Positions 33,310 through 43,229 of a stretch of DNA of 64,000 nt are shown here, piece after piece. The stretch comes from Uloborus plumipes (Eukaryota > Arthropoda > Arachnida > Araneae > Uloboridae). The stretch spans positions 106,871 to 170,870 of the forward strand of contig JAXGGA010001070.1 in NCBI GenBank assembly GCA_038373865.1. The letters are read 5' to 3'. Positions within the stretch are counted from its first letter, which is position 1. The number at the start of each line of letters is the position of its first letter. The notes under the pieces are model-generated. The model had not been told where the DNA came from and did no database searches. It saw only the letters and a program-made list of their open reading frames with translations. Both the position numbers and the translations under genes were made by a program.

Positions 33310-34903
33310 TCTGAGTAAAAACTTTAAGGCCAGTAATTTTTTTTGAGAAATTGGACACATATTAAACTGAGAACCAAAACATAATTTGAGTAATAATTAT
33401 TACCCTTAAATACAAGTAAAAAAGTATAGAACAATCATTTGTAATTATTTTACTATCAGAAAATATTACAGAAATTAAAGATCACTATTTGAGCCTGAGT
33501 AAAATCTTTAAGGCCCACAGAGAAAAAAAGCAGGGGAAGAAAAAATACTAACATTTAAAAGCTTGTGTATGAGTCATTCCTTCTAATAACTTCAAATATT
33601 CTTGGTTGCATAGATGAAACAAGTTTTTGACAAAGTTTAGGGTCTGTTTTGTACCATTCATCTTCGATTGTAGATTTAAGCTCTAATAATGAAGTAAAAT
33701 GTATCCGTTTGTATACACTCTTCTTGCTAAGTCTCCCCATAAGTTCTCAATTGGGTTGAGATCTGGAGACTTAGCTTGCCATTTCAAAGGTTCGGCAATA
33801 TGAACTTGAAACCATTTTTTTTGTACTGTTACTCGAATGGATAGGTGCATTGTCTTGCTGAAATTTCCAATTTTCTCTAGCAATAAATTCAGCATTTGGT
33901 AAAAAAGAAAAGACTTCCTAGGACATTTTGATACGCTTGAGAATTCATTTTACCCGAAACAAATGCAATTGAGCTAATGCCATTGTAAGAAAAGCACCCC
34001 CAAGTCATGACAGAGCCTCCACCAAATTGGCGCTTGGAGAATATCCTTTTTTCTTTTCGTAAATCATGCCAATAGTACTTCCACCCATCTGGTCCATTCA
34101 AATTCCACTTTTTTTCACCAGAAAAAATTATTTGTATCAATTGGTTATCCCAGTTTATAACTTTTTTGGCCAAAGTTCAACCACTCTATTTTGTGTCTAT
34201 TCAGTAACTGAGGCTTAGCCAATTTTGCTGCGTAAGTAAACCTTTCACACCTTCTAATTGTGTTATATACCGTTTTTTGACAAACATTTAAGCCTGTCGC
34301 TTGAATAATTTTCCTAGTTGAATATTTTCCGGTTGACGTAAGTTTGCAAATTATTCTTTCATCACGCGAGGACAAAACTCTGATGGGTCTTCCCCCGGTG
34401 TTTTTTTTTTTTTTTTTACCGTAATTGTCTTTCAATCTTAATAAATTATTAACTACAGTCTTCGATCTTCCAATTTTTTTCGCAATAGTACGGCTACTCA
34501 TCCCCGTTGAAGAAAAAGCTTCAATCTGTCCCCTTTCACGATCAGTAAATTTCTTACCTTTCGCCATCTTCACAAAGAGCACCATAACTTCGAAGAAATT
34601 AATGAAAAAACTACAAGTTGAAGGTTTTCCCCAATCTCATTCACTGCTGTGATATTTATTCCAGTATATCTTTGTTTAGTATTTAAAAAATACTGGCCTT
34701 AAAGTTGTTACTCAGGTTGAAATACTAACTTTGAATATATTACTGTTTTTTTTGGTAATTGCGTACTTTGAAAAACTTGTCTGTTGCGTTATTTATTACA
34801 AACGAACATTAATGATTATTTATTCAGTAACATTAAAATTCCTTTAATTTAATTTTCCCATTTTCTCTATATTTTCTTACTGGCCTTAAAGTTTTTACTC
34901 AGA
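33310..34903 (-). mobile_element. Tc3-like DNA transposon with paired inner repeats
   Basis: Outer inverted repeats TCTGAGTAAAAACTTTAAGG at 33310 and, in reverse complement, ending at 34903. A second copy of the same motif, CCTGAGTAAAATCTTTAAGG, lies about 183 bases inside each end (33494 and about 34719). Two transposase sites some 180 bp apart in each terminus is the arrangement known for Tc3. The transposase remnant is on the minus strand. Confidence 0.8.
33555..34585 (-). pseudogene. Tc3/Tc1-type transposase pseudogene
   Basis: Four overlapping frames in order on the minus strand. 34585-34145 gives the paired helix-turn-helix DNA-binding region (MAKGKKFTDRERGQIEAF, SSRTIAKKIGRSKTVVNNLL). 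34173-33889 gives the first catalytic part (IIFSGEKKWNLNGPDGW, GGSVMTWGCFSYNG). A further shift leads to FQQDNAPIHS and 33895-33683 to SPDLNPIENLWGDLARRVY. The D of QQDN and the E of PIEN are catalytic. At least three frameshifts inactivate it. NLNGPDGW and LWGDLARRVY are typical of the Tc3 branch. Confidence 0.85.
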
Positions 34904-35129
34904 TACATTAATCTGAACCAAGTAAACCAATAGAAGGGTTTTAATAAATTTTTTTTAGGACTGTTTAGCATTAAAAATTCTTATATCGTTAATCAATAAC
35001 CGGGTACCCCGGTACCCATTATTGTTTTTTGTATTTATTCAAAGGGGTAATGGTTTTTTTTTAAAGTTTAAAAGACTCAAACACAATTATAATTATGCAA
35101 TTATCAGTTTTATCGCAATTATTTAACTA

Positions 35130-35830
35130 ATTGTTTATTATTAATTAATTAATTAATTATAATTATGGAGTATAGTCGTTGAAAAAATACGTTTCACTGT
35201 ATATGATTTTTCATTATTACAAGTTGTAACAAGACATAGATAATCATTGAAAATACATTTCAGCACATAAATAATAACAATTATATTTTTAGTGCAATTG
35301 AAGAGCCAGGGGGAAAAAAGATGAAAGTGACCAAAAAGCGATTTCGAGAAAAACGAAGAACAAAGTTTGATTTCTCGTAGCTCCTTATGTAGTTTTTCAA
35401 GTTTTCATGCACATTTCGGTCGATTCTCATCTTTTTTCCCCCTTTTGTTCTACCAGATGATATTAGTCCTTCATAGCCCCTAGATAGCACTAATATCTCA
35501 AAATTGACGAAAAAGTGACTTTCATCTTTTTTCCCCCTGGCCCTTCAATTACTAAGTAATTATTCATTATTAATTAATTATTTAATTATAATTATAAAGT
35601 ATAGCTGTCGAAAAAATAAGTTTCCGTACATATGATTTTTCATCATTACTAGTAGTAATAAGCCATTCATAATTGTCAAAAATATACATTTTAGCTCATA
35701 ATAATATCAATTACAAAAATTTCATTGCAATTTTTAAGTGTTTGTTTATTATTAATTAATTAATTATAAATATGAAGTAAAAGTGTCGAAAATTTACGCT
35801 TCAGAGCATATGATTTTTTTTAACAGTACT
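35130..35830. repeat. Three 182-bp tandem units, one split by a palindromic MITE
   Basis: Units marked by a TTAATTAATTA run followed by GTCG..AAAA and a TATGATTTTT word (at about 35175, 35607 and 35789). Subtracting the 247-bp insert, the spacing is about 182 bp each time. Confidence 0.75.
35300..35546. mobile_element. Palindromic MITE, about 247 bp
   Basis: Inverted ends GAAGAGCCAGGGGGAAAAAA and, in reverse complement, GAAGGGCCAGGGGGAAAAAA, then GATGAAAGT on both sides. It interrupts the tandem array. The target duplication and superfamily are unclear because the flanks (AATT) also pair. Confidence 0.75.
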
Positions 35831-36058
35831 TTTTTTTTGAAGCAAAGTTGCAAGAATGTATGATTCTTGCATTTCCATGCCAAATTTAATTAGCTATTTT
35901 GACAAATTTTACGTAGTCATAGAACGATTTTTTCACGAAAACAATGAGTTGTAATGATAGTACACATCACACAAGCGTTCGTGACCGAATCCCTCTTCGT
36001 TGTTTCCTCCTGTAACGAGCAGCTTAAATTACCTTAGTCAAATGACCTTTATTTATTT

Positions 36059-39000
36059 TTGAAAAATAAATATCCAACGATATGTTTCACTAATTATACA
36101 ATACAAAATTTTCAGACAGTTTCTAACGACATGAATGGTAAAAAAGAAAGAGAGAAAGGTGGTGCGGAAAAAGAAAGAGAAAGGAAGCGGAAAGCACGTC
36201 AGAGAGATGCGAAAAAGTGCAGAAAACTAGATATATTTTTTTCTAACGAAGACACGCCACTGCCTGCAGCTAAACTGAGTAAAATAAATGAAGCTGAAAT
36301 TCAAAGCTCAAACCTTACAGAGTGTAATAATTCTTTAATTTACGTTAAGCCCAGTGCAAGTGTTCAGGTTTCAGCAGAATCTAAAACTTCAGACAACAGT
36401 CCGTCTAATGAAGATAAATTTAACAAAACAAAAGAAGCAGAAATTCAAAGCCCAAACCTTATAGAGTCTAATAATAATTCTATTAACATTAAACCTAGTG
36501 CAAGTGTTCAGGTTTTAGCAGAATCTAAAACTTCAGACAACAGTCCGTCTAACGAAGATAAATTAAACAAAACAAAAGAAACAGACATTCAAAGCCCAAA
36601 CCTTACTGAGTCTAGTAATGATTGTATTAACGCTGAACGTACTGAAAGTGTTCAGGTTTCCGCAGTATCTACAACTGCAAACAACAATCCATCAAACGGA
36701 GAAATGTGTGAAATAAATATTTTCTCTCGCCCACAAAAAAGGGAATTACATTATTTTTTCCAACAGCATCCTAAACAGCCAGTGCAAAATTGCAGTACTC
36801 CATTTCAAACAAGTAAAGTTTTTTTTCGCACTAATGGTTCGCAACGGGCCTGGATATCTTATAATGTGGCTAACAAAAAAATGTACTGTACTGTTTGCTT
36901 AGCCTTTTCGAAATCTGATAATGCATTCACAGAAGGAATGTCCGATTGGAGACATGTGCATCAACGCATTAAGGAACACGAAGCAAGCTTGGTGCACGAT
37001 CAAAGCATCGAATCTTATCTTTTGTTCGAACAAGATAAGACTATTGATTATTTTGTTTCCAATAAACTTAAAAGAGTAAGGGCTGAGCAAGTTATTAAAC
37101 GTAGAGCAATTGTAAGTAGAATTGTTGATGTGGTTAAACTTATAGGAAAAAGAGGCTTAAGCTACAGGGGAAGCAAATACGAAGCTGCTTACACGTTAAG
37201 TGACGAGAAGCTTGATCACGGAAATTTCTTAGAAATTTTGCTACTTTTGGCCAAGTATGATGTAGCTCTGAAAGAGCACATAAATGAAGCAATTGAAGTA
37301 AGCAGAAAGTCGCATGAAGCTGGAAACAAGCGGCGTACTGGCTACACGACTTTATTTTCTAAAACAACTGTAAATAAAATTATTTTCGAAATTGGAAGTT
37401 TAATCAAAAAAGAAATTAGCAGTGAAATAAAAGAGGCAGGCATGTTTGCTGTAGAAATAGATACAACACAGGACATTTCTGTGAAAGATCAATGCAGCAT
37501 TATATTCAGATATGTTTTTAATGGTGAAGTGAAAGAAAAACTCCTAGCCGTTATAAATTGCCATGAAACTACTGGTCGAGCATTTTACTTATTGCTCGAT
37601 TCAGTACTTCAAGCCAACAATTTAAACGTTGCTGAGTGCATCGCCGACTCCACTGATGGTGCGGCGAACATGCAAGGGAGTTACAATGGGTTTGTTTCAC
37701 ACATGAAAAAACAAGAACCTGAACACGTTCATGTATGGTGCCATAGCCACATTTTAAATTTGGTATTAACAGATGCCACGAAGTGCAATATAGAAGCAGC
37801 AACATTCTTCTCGATATTAAATTTAGCAGCTGTTTTTTTCAAGGACTCTCACAAACGAATGGACGTGTGGAGTAATATTGTGAAAAGCAATAAAAGACTT
37901 AAAGTAATAGGTGAAACACGCTGGTGGGCCAAAGAAAATGCCCTAAAACGAATTTTTGGATCCTATGACGACCCAAGTGATTCTCTATATGTTGAGCTTC
38001 TTCTGGCTTTAAATCAGATAGAAAACTGCCAACAAATTAACTGCGACAGTAGAGCTACTGCCAAAAATTTAAAAGATCAGTTTACCAAGTTTGCAACCAT
38101 TCTTTTGTCGCAAATATATTTAAGAGTTTTTAAAATCACGGGCCCCATTTCACGATATTTACAAACAGAGGGACTAAACATATTAGTTTGCAATAATATA
38201 ATCAAAAACGCTTTCGAACAGTTGAAAGAAATTCAAAGAGATTTCGACAATATTATTCAAGCTTCTCAAAATTTTGTTAAAAATTGTTCAAATAAGCTAG
38301 AAAATGAAAATGAGAATGACATCTACATTGAAAATGAATTGAGCAGTAAAAGAAGGCGGAAAATTAAGAAAATGAGTGGAGAAACAACCAGCGACGAAAA
38401 ACCTTTAAATGAATATGAGCGCTTTAAAATTGAAGTTTTTAATGTAATTATGGATAGCGTAGTGAATTCGATAGAAAACAGGTTTTTAAAAAATTTAGAG
38501 TTAGGCCGAAGTTTGTCGTTTCTCTCACCAGACACTTTTTCTTCAACGGAGAAACCTTTAGTTCCAAAAACATCTTTTGAGTACTTATCTAAAAAAATTG
38601 CAAAATTTAATGAAGCTGCAACTCCAGAACGACTAGAAGAAGAATACACTAACTTCGCTCAAAATTGGCCTAAACTTAGAAAAATTATTAAAAATCAATA
38701 TGAAATATATGAATCGCAAGAGCAAGAAAACAGTGATGATGAAAAAGAATCAGACCATGAAATTGATGAAAAGCTTGCTCCCATTTCTTGCAAAAACTGT
38801 CAAAATTGCGTTATTTGCTGTTATAAAGTACTCATTAAGTACAACTTGTTCAAAGATTGTTATTCAGCTTTAACTACTGCATATCAATATTTGTTAACGC
38901 TACCTATTACTCAAGTGGCTTGTGAAAGAAGTTTCTCCAGTGTAAAGCTCATAAAAACTAGCATACGTAATACTTTAGCTGATGAACGGCTAGAGTCATT

Positions 39001-39109
39001 TATGCTCATGAAAATAGAAAAAGATTCTTTGCAAAATATTGATAATGAAGCAGTGATTGACAACATTGCTCTAAAAAGCGAAATTCTAAAAAAAGAGTTA
39101 TTACATTGA
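36059..39109 (+). CDS. hAT transposase, ZMYM1/TTF-zinc-finger type, uninterrupted
   Basis: DNA transposase with an uninterrupted frame of 1016 codons. The likely start is the ATG at 36131 (residue 25, MNGKKEREKGGAEKERERKR), because this basic opening is typical of the family and an acceptor-like TTTTCAG precedes it near 36114. Domains in order: basic N-terminus; three acidic/serine-rich repeats of about 46 residues (70-215, SASVQVSAESKTSDNS type); TTF-type zinc finger around 265-325 (KKMYCTVCLAFSKSD to HQRIKEHE); DUF4371-like RNase H core with catalytic D468 (EIDTTQD), D533 (DSTDGAANM) and the C/H motif WCHSH (560-564); a large insertion domain; then catalytic E956 (ACERSFSS) in the hAT dimerisation region LPITQVACERSFSS to SFMLMK. 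The D, D and E residues and the hAT C-x-x-H-like motif are all present. Inside matched ends with a target duplication, this may be an active or recently active copy. Confidence 0.93.
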   Translation: MKNKYPTICFTNYTIQNFQTVSNDMNGKKEREKGGAEKERERKRKARQRDAKKCRKLDIFFSNEDTPLPAAKLSKINEAEIQSSNLTECNNSLIYVKPSASVQVSAESKTSDNSPSNEDKFNKTKEAEIQSPNLIESNNNSINIKPSASVQVLAESKTSDNSPSNEDKLNKTKETDIQSPNLTESSNDCINAERTESVQVSAVSTTANNNPSNGEMCEINIFSRPQKRELHYFFQQHPKQPVQNCSTPFQTSKVFFRTNGSQRAWISYNVANKKMYCTVCLAFSKSDNAFTEGMSDWRHVHQRIKEHEASLVHDQSIESYLLFEQDKTIDYFVSNKLKRVRAEQVIKRRAIVSRIVDVVKLIGKRGLSYRGSKYEAAYTLSDEKLDHGNFLEILLLLAKYDVALKEHINEAIEVSRKSHEAGNKRRTGYTTLFSKTTVNKIIFEIGSLIKKEISSEIKEAGMFAVEIDTTQDISVKDQCSIIFRYVFNGEVKEKLLAVINCHETTGRAFYLLLDSVLQANNLNVAECIADSTDGAANMQGSYNGFVSHMKKQEPEHVHVWCHSHILNLVLTDATKCNIEAATFFSILNLAAVFFKDSHKRMDVWSNIVKSNKRLKVIGETRWWAKENALKRIFGSYDDPSDSLYVELLLALNQIENCQQINCDSRATAKNLKDQFTKFATILLSQIYLRVFKITGPISRYLQTEGLNILVCNNIIKNAFEQLKEIQRDFDNIIQASQNFVKNCSNKLENENENDIYIENELSSKRRRKIKKMSGETTSDEKPLNEYERFKIEVFNVIMDSVVNSIENRFLKNLELGRSLSFLSPDTFSSTEKPLVPKTSFEYLSKKIAKFNEAATPERLEEEYTNFAQNWPKLRKIIKNQYEIYESQEQENSDDEKESDHEIDEKLAPISCKNCQNCVICCYKVLIKYNLFKDCYSALTTAYQYLLTLPITQVACERSFSSVKLIKTSIRNTLADERLESFMLMKIEKDSLQNIDNEAVIDNIALKSEILKKELLH

Positions 39110-41015
39110 TGTAGTCATATTTCTAAGCTACAGTGCACTTTCTAAAACAATTTCTTCCTTCAAAAGCTTTTTTCTCAAATTTAAGTCTTAGTTTTGTGTG
39201 TTATTTCTTAGTTTTACATATTCAATTATAGAACCTGTATTATCTTAAAAAGTATGCCCATTTTTTATATATGTATAAATAGTTTCTTCATTTTTAATGC
39301 AAAATATTGCTTTCCAATGTCATTAAAATGTCATACTTTTTCATTTTTTCTCCGATGCAGCTTTTGAGTTAATCAAAGTGAACAATTTGCTGGTAGTTTT
39401 TTAATTATGCATAATTAACAGTTTTACTTTTAATGCTAAGGAAGTTCCCACAAGGCTTGAATTAAAATGTTCGTCACTGTGAAAATTCCTGTCTTCACTT
39501 TAAAAAATTACTTACGTAACATTTTTTTTTTTTTTTTTTTAAGTTGAAAAAAAGAAAAAGGTACTAATTTAGTTTGTATATATTATTTGCATGTGTGCTT
39601 TATATTCATTAAAATAATAATTGTAAATAAATATTATAAAATATGTTACCGTCGTATGTAGTCAGTTTCTGAAAAGTATGGATATTTTGAGGTTCATCAT
39701 TGCTAAACTTTCACAGAATTAGATTTGTTTTTAGTACGCCATGCTCAATAGTTGTTAAATATTGTAAAGCTAATTCAATATTAAATTTTTTTCATTTTTA
39801 TACACATGCTACTTAATTAATTACTTACAATACAGTTTGTCATCATGTTGTTAGTTTCTGAAAAGTTTGTAAATAACTTTTCCGATCAGAATGAAAAGTT
39901 TGAGAATAGATATACATGTAAGTTTAGAAATCGATCAATGTTAAATTTCAAAATTTCCCTCTTTTTCACGGAATTCTATTTTCTCCTTTTTTCTTTAGAA
40001 AGCAGTAGGCGCTTGAAGGTGTATTAAATATTGCACCTTTTTTTCAATGCTGAGAGTTTCTATGTTTTACAAATGTGCATACATTGTTGAACTGCCTATT
40101 TAATTCACATAAAACTATAACATTTGTACATCCTAAAATGTGTTGTCACTAAATTTAATTGTTGTATATGAATAAATTCAAACTAGATTTAAAAAAAAAC
40201 AGTAAGTAAGTCAATTGAGACGCAGTTTAAACCTTCGGTCTACACTTTCGTTTTACTAAGCAGCCTTTTTAGTTGACGAATAAATAATCCTTTTCAAAGT
40301 TCATCTTCTTTACTTTATGAATTTCCTTTAACTACTTCGTTATAAAAATTAAATCAGAAACTGTACGTTTCAAAACATGTGATCGTCATGTTATTAGTTT
40401 CTAAAAAGTATGCTAATAACGGATTTACTTTCAGTAGGGGTGAGGGGGGGGGATACATTTCTGCATAAATGTAAATTTCAAGATCGATCAGTGTTGAATT
40501 TCTAACTCTCCCCATTTTCACGTAATTATATTTTGCCCCAGTTAAGGTCTCAAATATATACGAAACACCATAGCTTTATTTCAATCCTGTGTATATATTG
40601 AGTTGAGTGTAAGAAATTTCAAAATCAATGTCTTCCTTCAAGCTTTTGAAATGTACGTTAAAAATTGATTTACTTTCTATGCATCAAAAGATTTTGTATA
40701 AATGATTATGAAGAGCCAGATCAGTGTTCAAGTTCCATTAGTTGATCTTTGTCACAATTTTTCTTACGAGAAGCAGTACGCTATCGAATGCGTAGTAATA
40801 GTGTACCATTATTTCAATGTTCAATTACTTATTTATATGTGTAATCGGAGTAGCTGTAAGTATTAAAAATTTTTAGTAGTAAATTTTTTGAATTTGTATA
40901 CGCATAGTGGTTTTATATTAAATAGAAAAAAATGTTTGGTTTGTGTATAAATTTGCATGTTTATCATTGAAATTTTTAAATGTAAAAGAAAGCATAATTT
41001 TGAATTAAAATTTAC

Positions 41016-41018
<3 letters not shown>
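39110..41018. repeat. Right interior of the large hAT with diverged repeats
   Basis: No gene. A diverged repeat recurs three times, marked by AGTTTCTGAAAAGTATG-like words at about 39664, 39852 and 40397 and a GATCGATCA..GTT word downstream. A G-run lies at about 40441-40451. Confidence 0.6.

Positions 41019-41050
<32 letters not shown>
41019..41050. repeat. TA dinucleotide microsatellite
   Basis: About 16 TA units, 50 bases inside the right end of the large hAT. Confidence 0.95.
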
Positions 41051-41053
<3 letters not shown>

Positions 41054-41105
41054 GCCGGTCTGTGGTAAATGCCAGGGCCGGTGCGGTGTGCTCCACCCGC
41101 GGCTG

Positions 41106-41755
41106 TGCAGGTGTCTGCAGCCAACGCCTTCAATATTGCTAAGACTGTTCAGCAAAAGAGACCAAGGTAGCTAGCTAAATTACCAGAAGCATTTGCTATG
41201 AACTCTACACTTTATAAAAAACAAAGCTCCAAATAAGGATAAGAAGATTCAAAAAAGTTTGAACTAAAATTTCCAGAATGAAGCTACGGTATATGGTTCA
41301 GAGACAGAATCGAAAGCCAAAGAGTACCAACAAAAAGTGGACTTTTTATTCATAATTATGGCTTATTGGTCCAGCCTACAATCCCATGGCTACGGTTAAG
41401 CCCGGATGGTGTTATAGTAGAAGATACAGTGATTCTTTTGGAAATCACGTACACAATTATGAGAAAAACTGCATTGGCTCATGAGGTAGTACAAAGCCTC
41501 CCTTATATAAAAACGGACGAACGTACATTCGACTTTTGCCTCCAAAAAAAAAACCAAATATTATGGCCAAGTGCAATTAGGAATGCATTTAATTGGAGCG
41601 GAAAAGTGCAACTTCTTAACATTTTGTTCCTACGACAACTCGTTTGTTAATATAGTAGTAGCATATTGTCAAAAATCTGTGCAGAGTATGATGAAAGCAT
41701 TATGCAATGCTTACTTTGATTTTTTAATTAAAAGAGCCAGTGAAAATCACTAGTT
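41106..41755 (+). pseudogene. YqaJ-type nuclease pseudogene, copy 2, 3' part
   Basis: Collinear with 22650-25374 but without the 2.1-kb insertion. It reads SAANAFNIAKTVQQKR, a stop, then YGLLVQPTIPWLRLSPDGV (about 41359-41412), VILLEITYTIM and, after a frameshift, SYDNSFVNIVVAYCQKSVQ. The SPDG aspartate and the LLE glutamate remain, but the expected lysine of the E-x-K motif is threonine here, while copy 1 keeps LLEIK. Catalysis is lost. Confidence 0.6.
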
Positions 41756-42170
41756 AAAAATGAAACAAGTTATGAATTTTCTTTATTAAAAAAATGAAAA
41801 AAAAATGTATAAATCTGTTTAATATCTAAATTTATATAGTCATGCAGTAGATTTTTCAAGTAAATGCTGGAGACTAACAATACTTGCTTGGAAACTGAGA
41901 GAAAAGCCCCCTACTAAAACCAAAAATTCTATTTCCGACATGAGTAACTTAGCTACCTCTAACCCGCCCAACCAACCCCTACTAAGTAGCCCCCCTTCAG
42001 CTTCCCATAGTTCTGCAATAGATATAGGCCAAATTCCATTGCCCCTTATCCGCTTGCCTTCGAACACTAGAAATTAGACAGTCTTCATTTTTGCTTCACT
42101 TCTACTTCCTTATCTCCCAGCTCATTTGACGGTTTTGATTTTATGCAGGGTGATTAGTGGTTCCCTATTA
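41106..42170 (+). repeat. Tandem unit, copy 2 right part, and start of copy 3
   Basis: Continues the unit broken at 28354: the rest of the nuclease exon (to about 41755), the tail, then block A again from about 41996 to GATTAGTGGTTCC near 42165. Confidence 0.8.
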
Positions 42171-42680
42171 TATGGGCGATTCTCTGTAAACTGGTAATTG
42201 GCTGTCCGGACTGAGTATTTTAAAAATAATAAAGTGTAATAAAGTAATTATCGCTTTTAATACAAGTAAAGCATTAGTACTTTGTGGTCCAATTGTATTT
42301 GGAGTGATAACAATTTAAAAAAAATTTCTAGAAATTATCTAAGTGCCAAAAACACAGTCCCCTGGCTGTCCCAATCCCATAGTCTAACTGTTAAAGATAG
42401 TATTTCAAAAAACCTATTAACACTACATAAATTTGGCAATTAATATCTAAAAATAGAATAATGAAGCTATATTTTTCTTATGAAATAAGGCATAATTACG
42501 TATTTCTAAAACTTAAAATTGTCATGTAAATTCTGTCCGGAGTTTTTTCAAACAGTCCCCTGCAACAAATTCAAAGCTGTAATACGAAAAATCTACTATA
42601 AGTTTTGCAAACTCTTTTTGGCATGGAGTTTAAAGTAATCAGTGTAAATTTTCCGAAATCGCCAAGAACGGTGTTGAACG
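42171..42680. other. Unidentified 0.5-kb insert between block A copies
   Basis: Block A breaks off at 42170 and restarts near 42681 (CCAAGCATTCTCTT, then ATCAGTAACGTAGCTACC). The sequence between begins GGGCGATTCTCTGTAAACTG and contains two CTGTCCGGA words (about 42203 and 42535) and AAACAGTCCCCTG. No coding sequence or clear terminal repeats were seen. Confidence 0.5.
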
Positions 42681-43050
42681 TCCAAGCATTCTCTTACCAA
42701 CATCAGTAACGTAGCTACCTCCAACACCCTACCCCCCCCCCCCTTCAGCTTCCCATAGTTTTTCAACAGATAGGCCTAATTCATTACATTTTAGTCCTCT
42801 GTCCGCTAGCCCTCGCACACAAGAAATTAAACATCGACTTCACCTTTGCTTCTCTCAACTCCCCCTCATCTAACTCATTTGACGGTTTCTATTTTATGCA
42901 GGATGAAAATTGAATCTTTAGTACATGCAAAAAGAGGTTAACAAGATTTGAAAATTAACGACACTATGTTGAAAACTAACAGAAAAGAAAGAAAGAGCAC
43001 ATAGATTCACTGCCACCACAAAATTTGAACAACCGCCAGTGTGAAAAATC
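42681..43050 (+). repeat. Tandem unit, copy 4, partial (block A only)
   Basis: Block A with a poly-C tract at about 42729-42742, up to AACCGCCAGTGTGAAAAATC. The mariner remnant expected next is missing. Confidence 0.75.
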
Positions 43051-43229
43051 ATATGATTGCAAACTTTACTTTAAATTGTGTGGGAAAAAAGCAAAAGAAG
43101 GATTTTATGTGTAACATCAATAAACGAAGTATTCGGCCAGAGGAAAGAGAAAGCTACTCTTAATTCCTACTGGTCCCAAAGCTCTATTTCAGAAGTAAGC
43201 TTTCGCCATTTTTAAAAACTGTCAGAAAT

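Larger units (their letters stand above)
28355..41105 (+). mobile_element. Autonomous-type hAT transposon, 12.75 kb including nested insertions
   Basis: A perfect 8-bp target duplication TGCAGGTG (28347-28354 and 41106-41113) brackets ends CAGGGGCGGATGGGG and, in reverse complement, CAGCCGCGGGTGGAG, which match at about two thirds of positions. The sequence on either side joins into an uninterrupted tandem unit like copy 1, so the insertion is well supported. It contains an uninterrupted hAT transposase frame on the + strand (36059-39109). Its great length is partly due to later insertions: a hairpin-bearing repeat (about 30460-31660), a Tigger-type MITE (31704-32118), a Tc3-like element (33310-34903) and a palindromic MITE (35300-35546). 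Confidence 0.85.
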
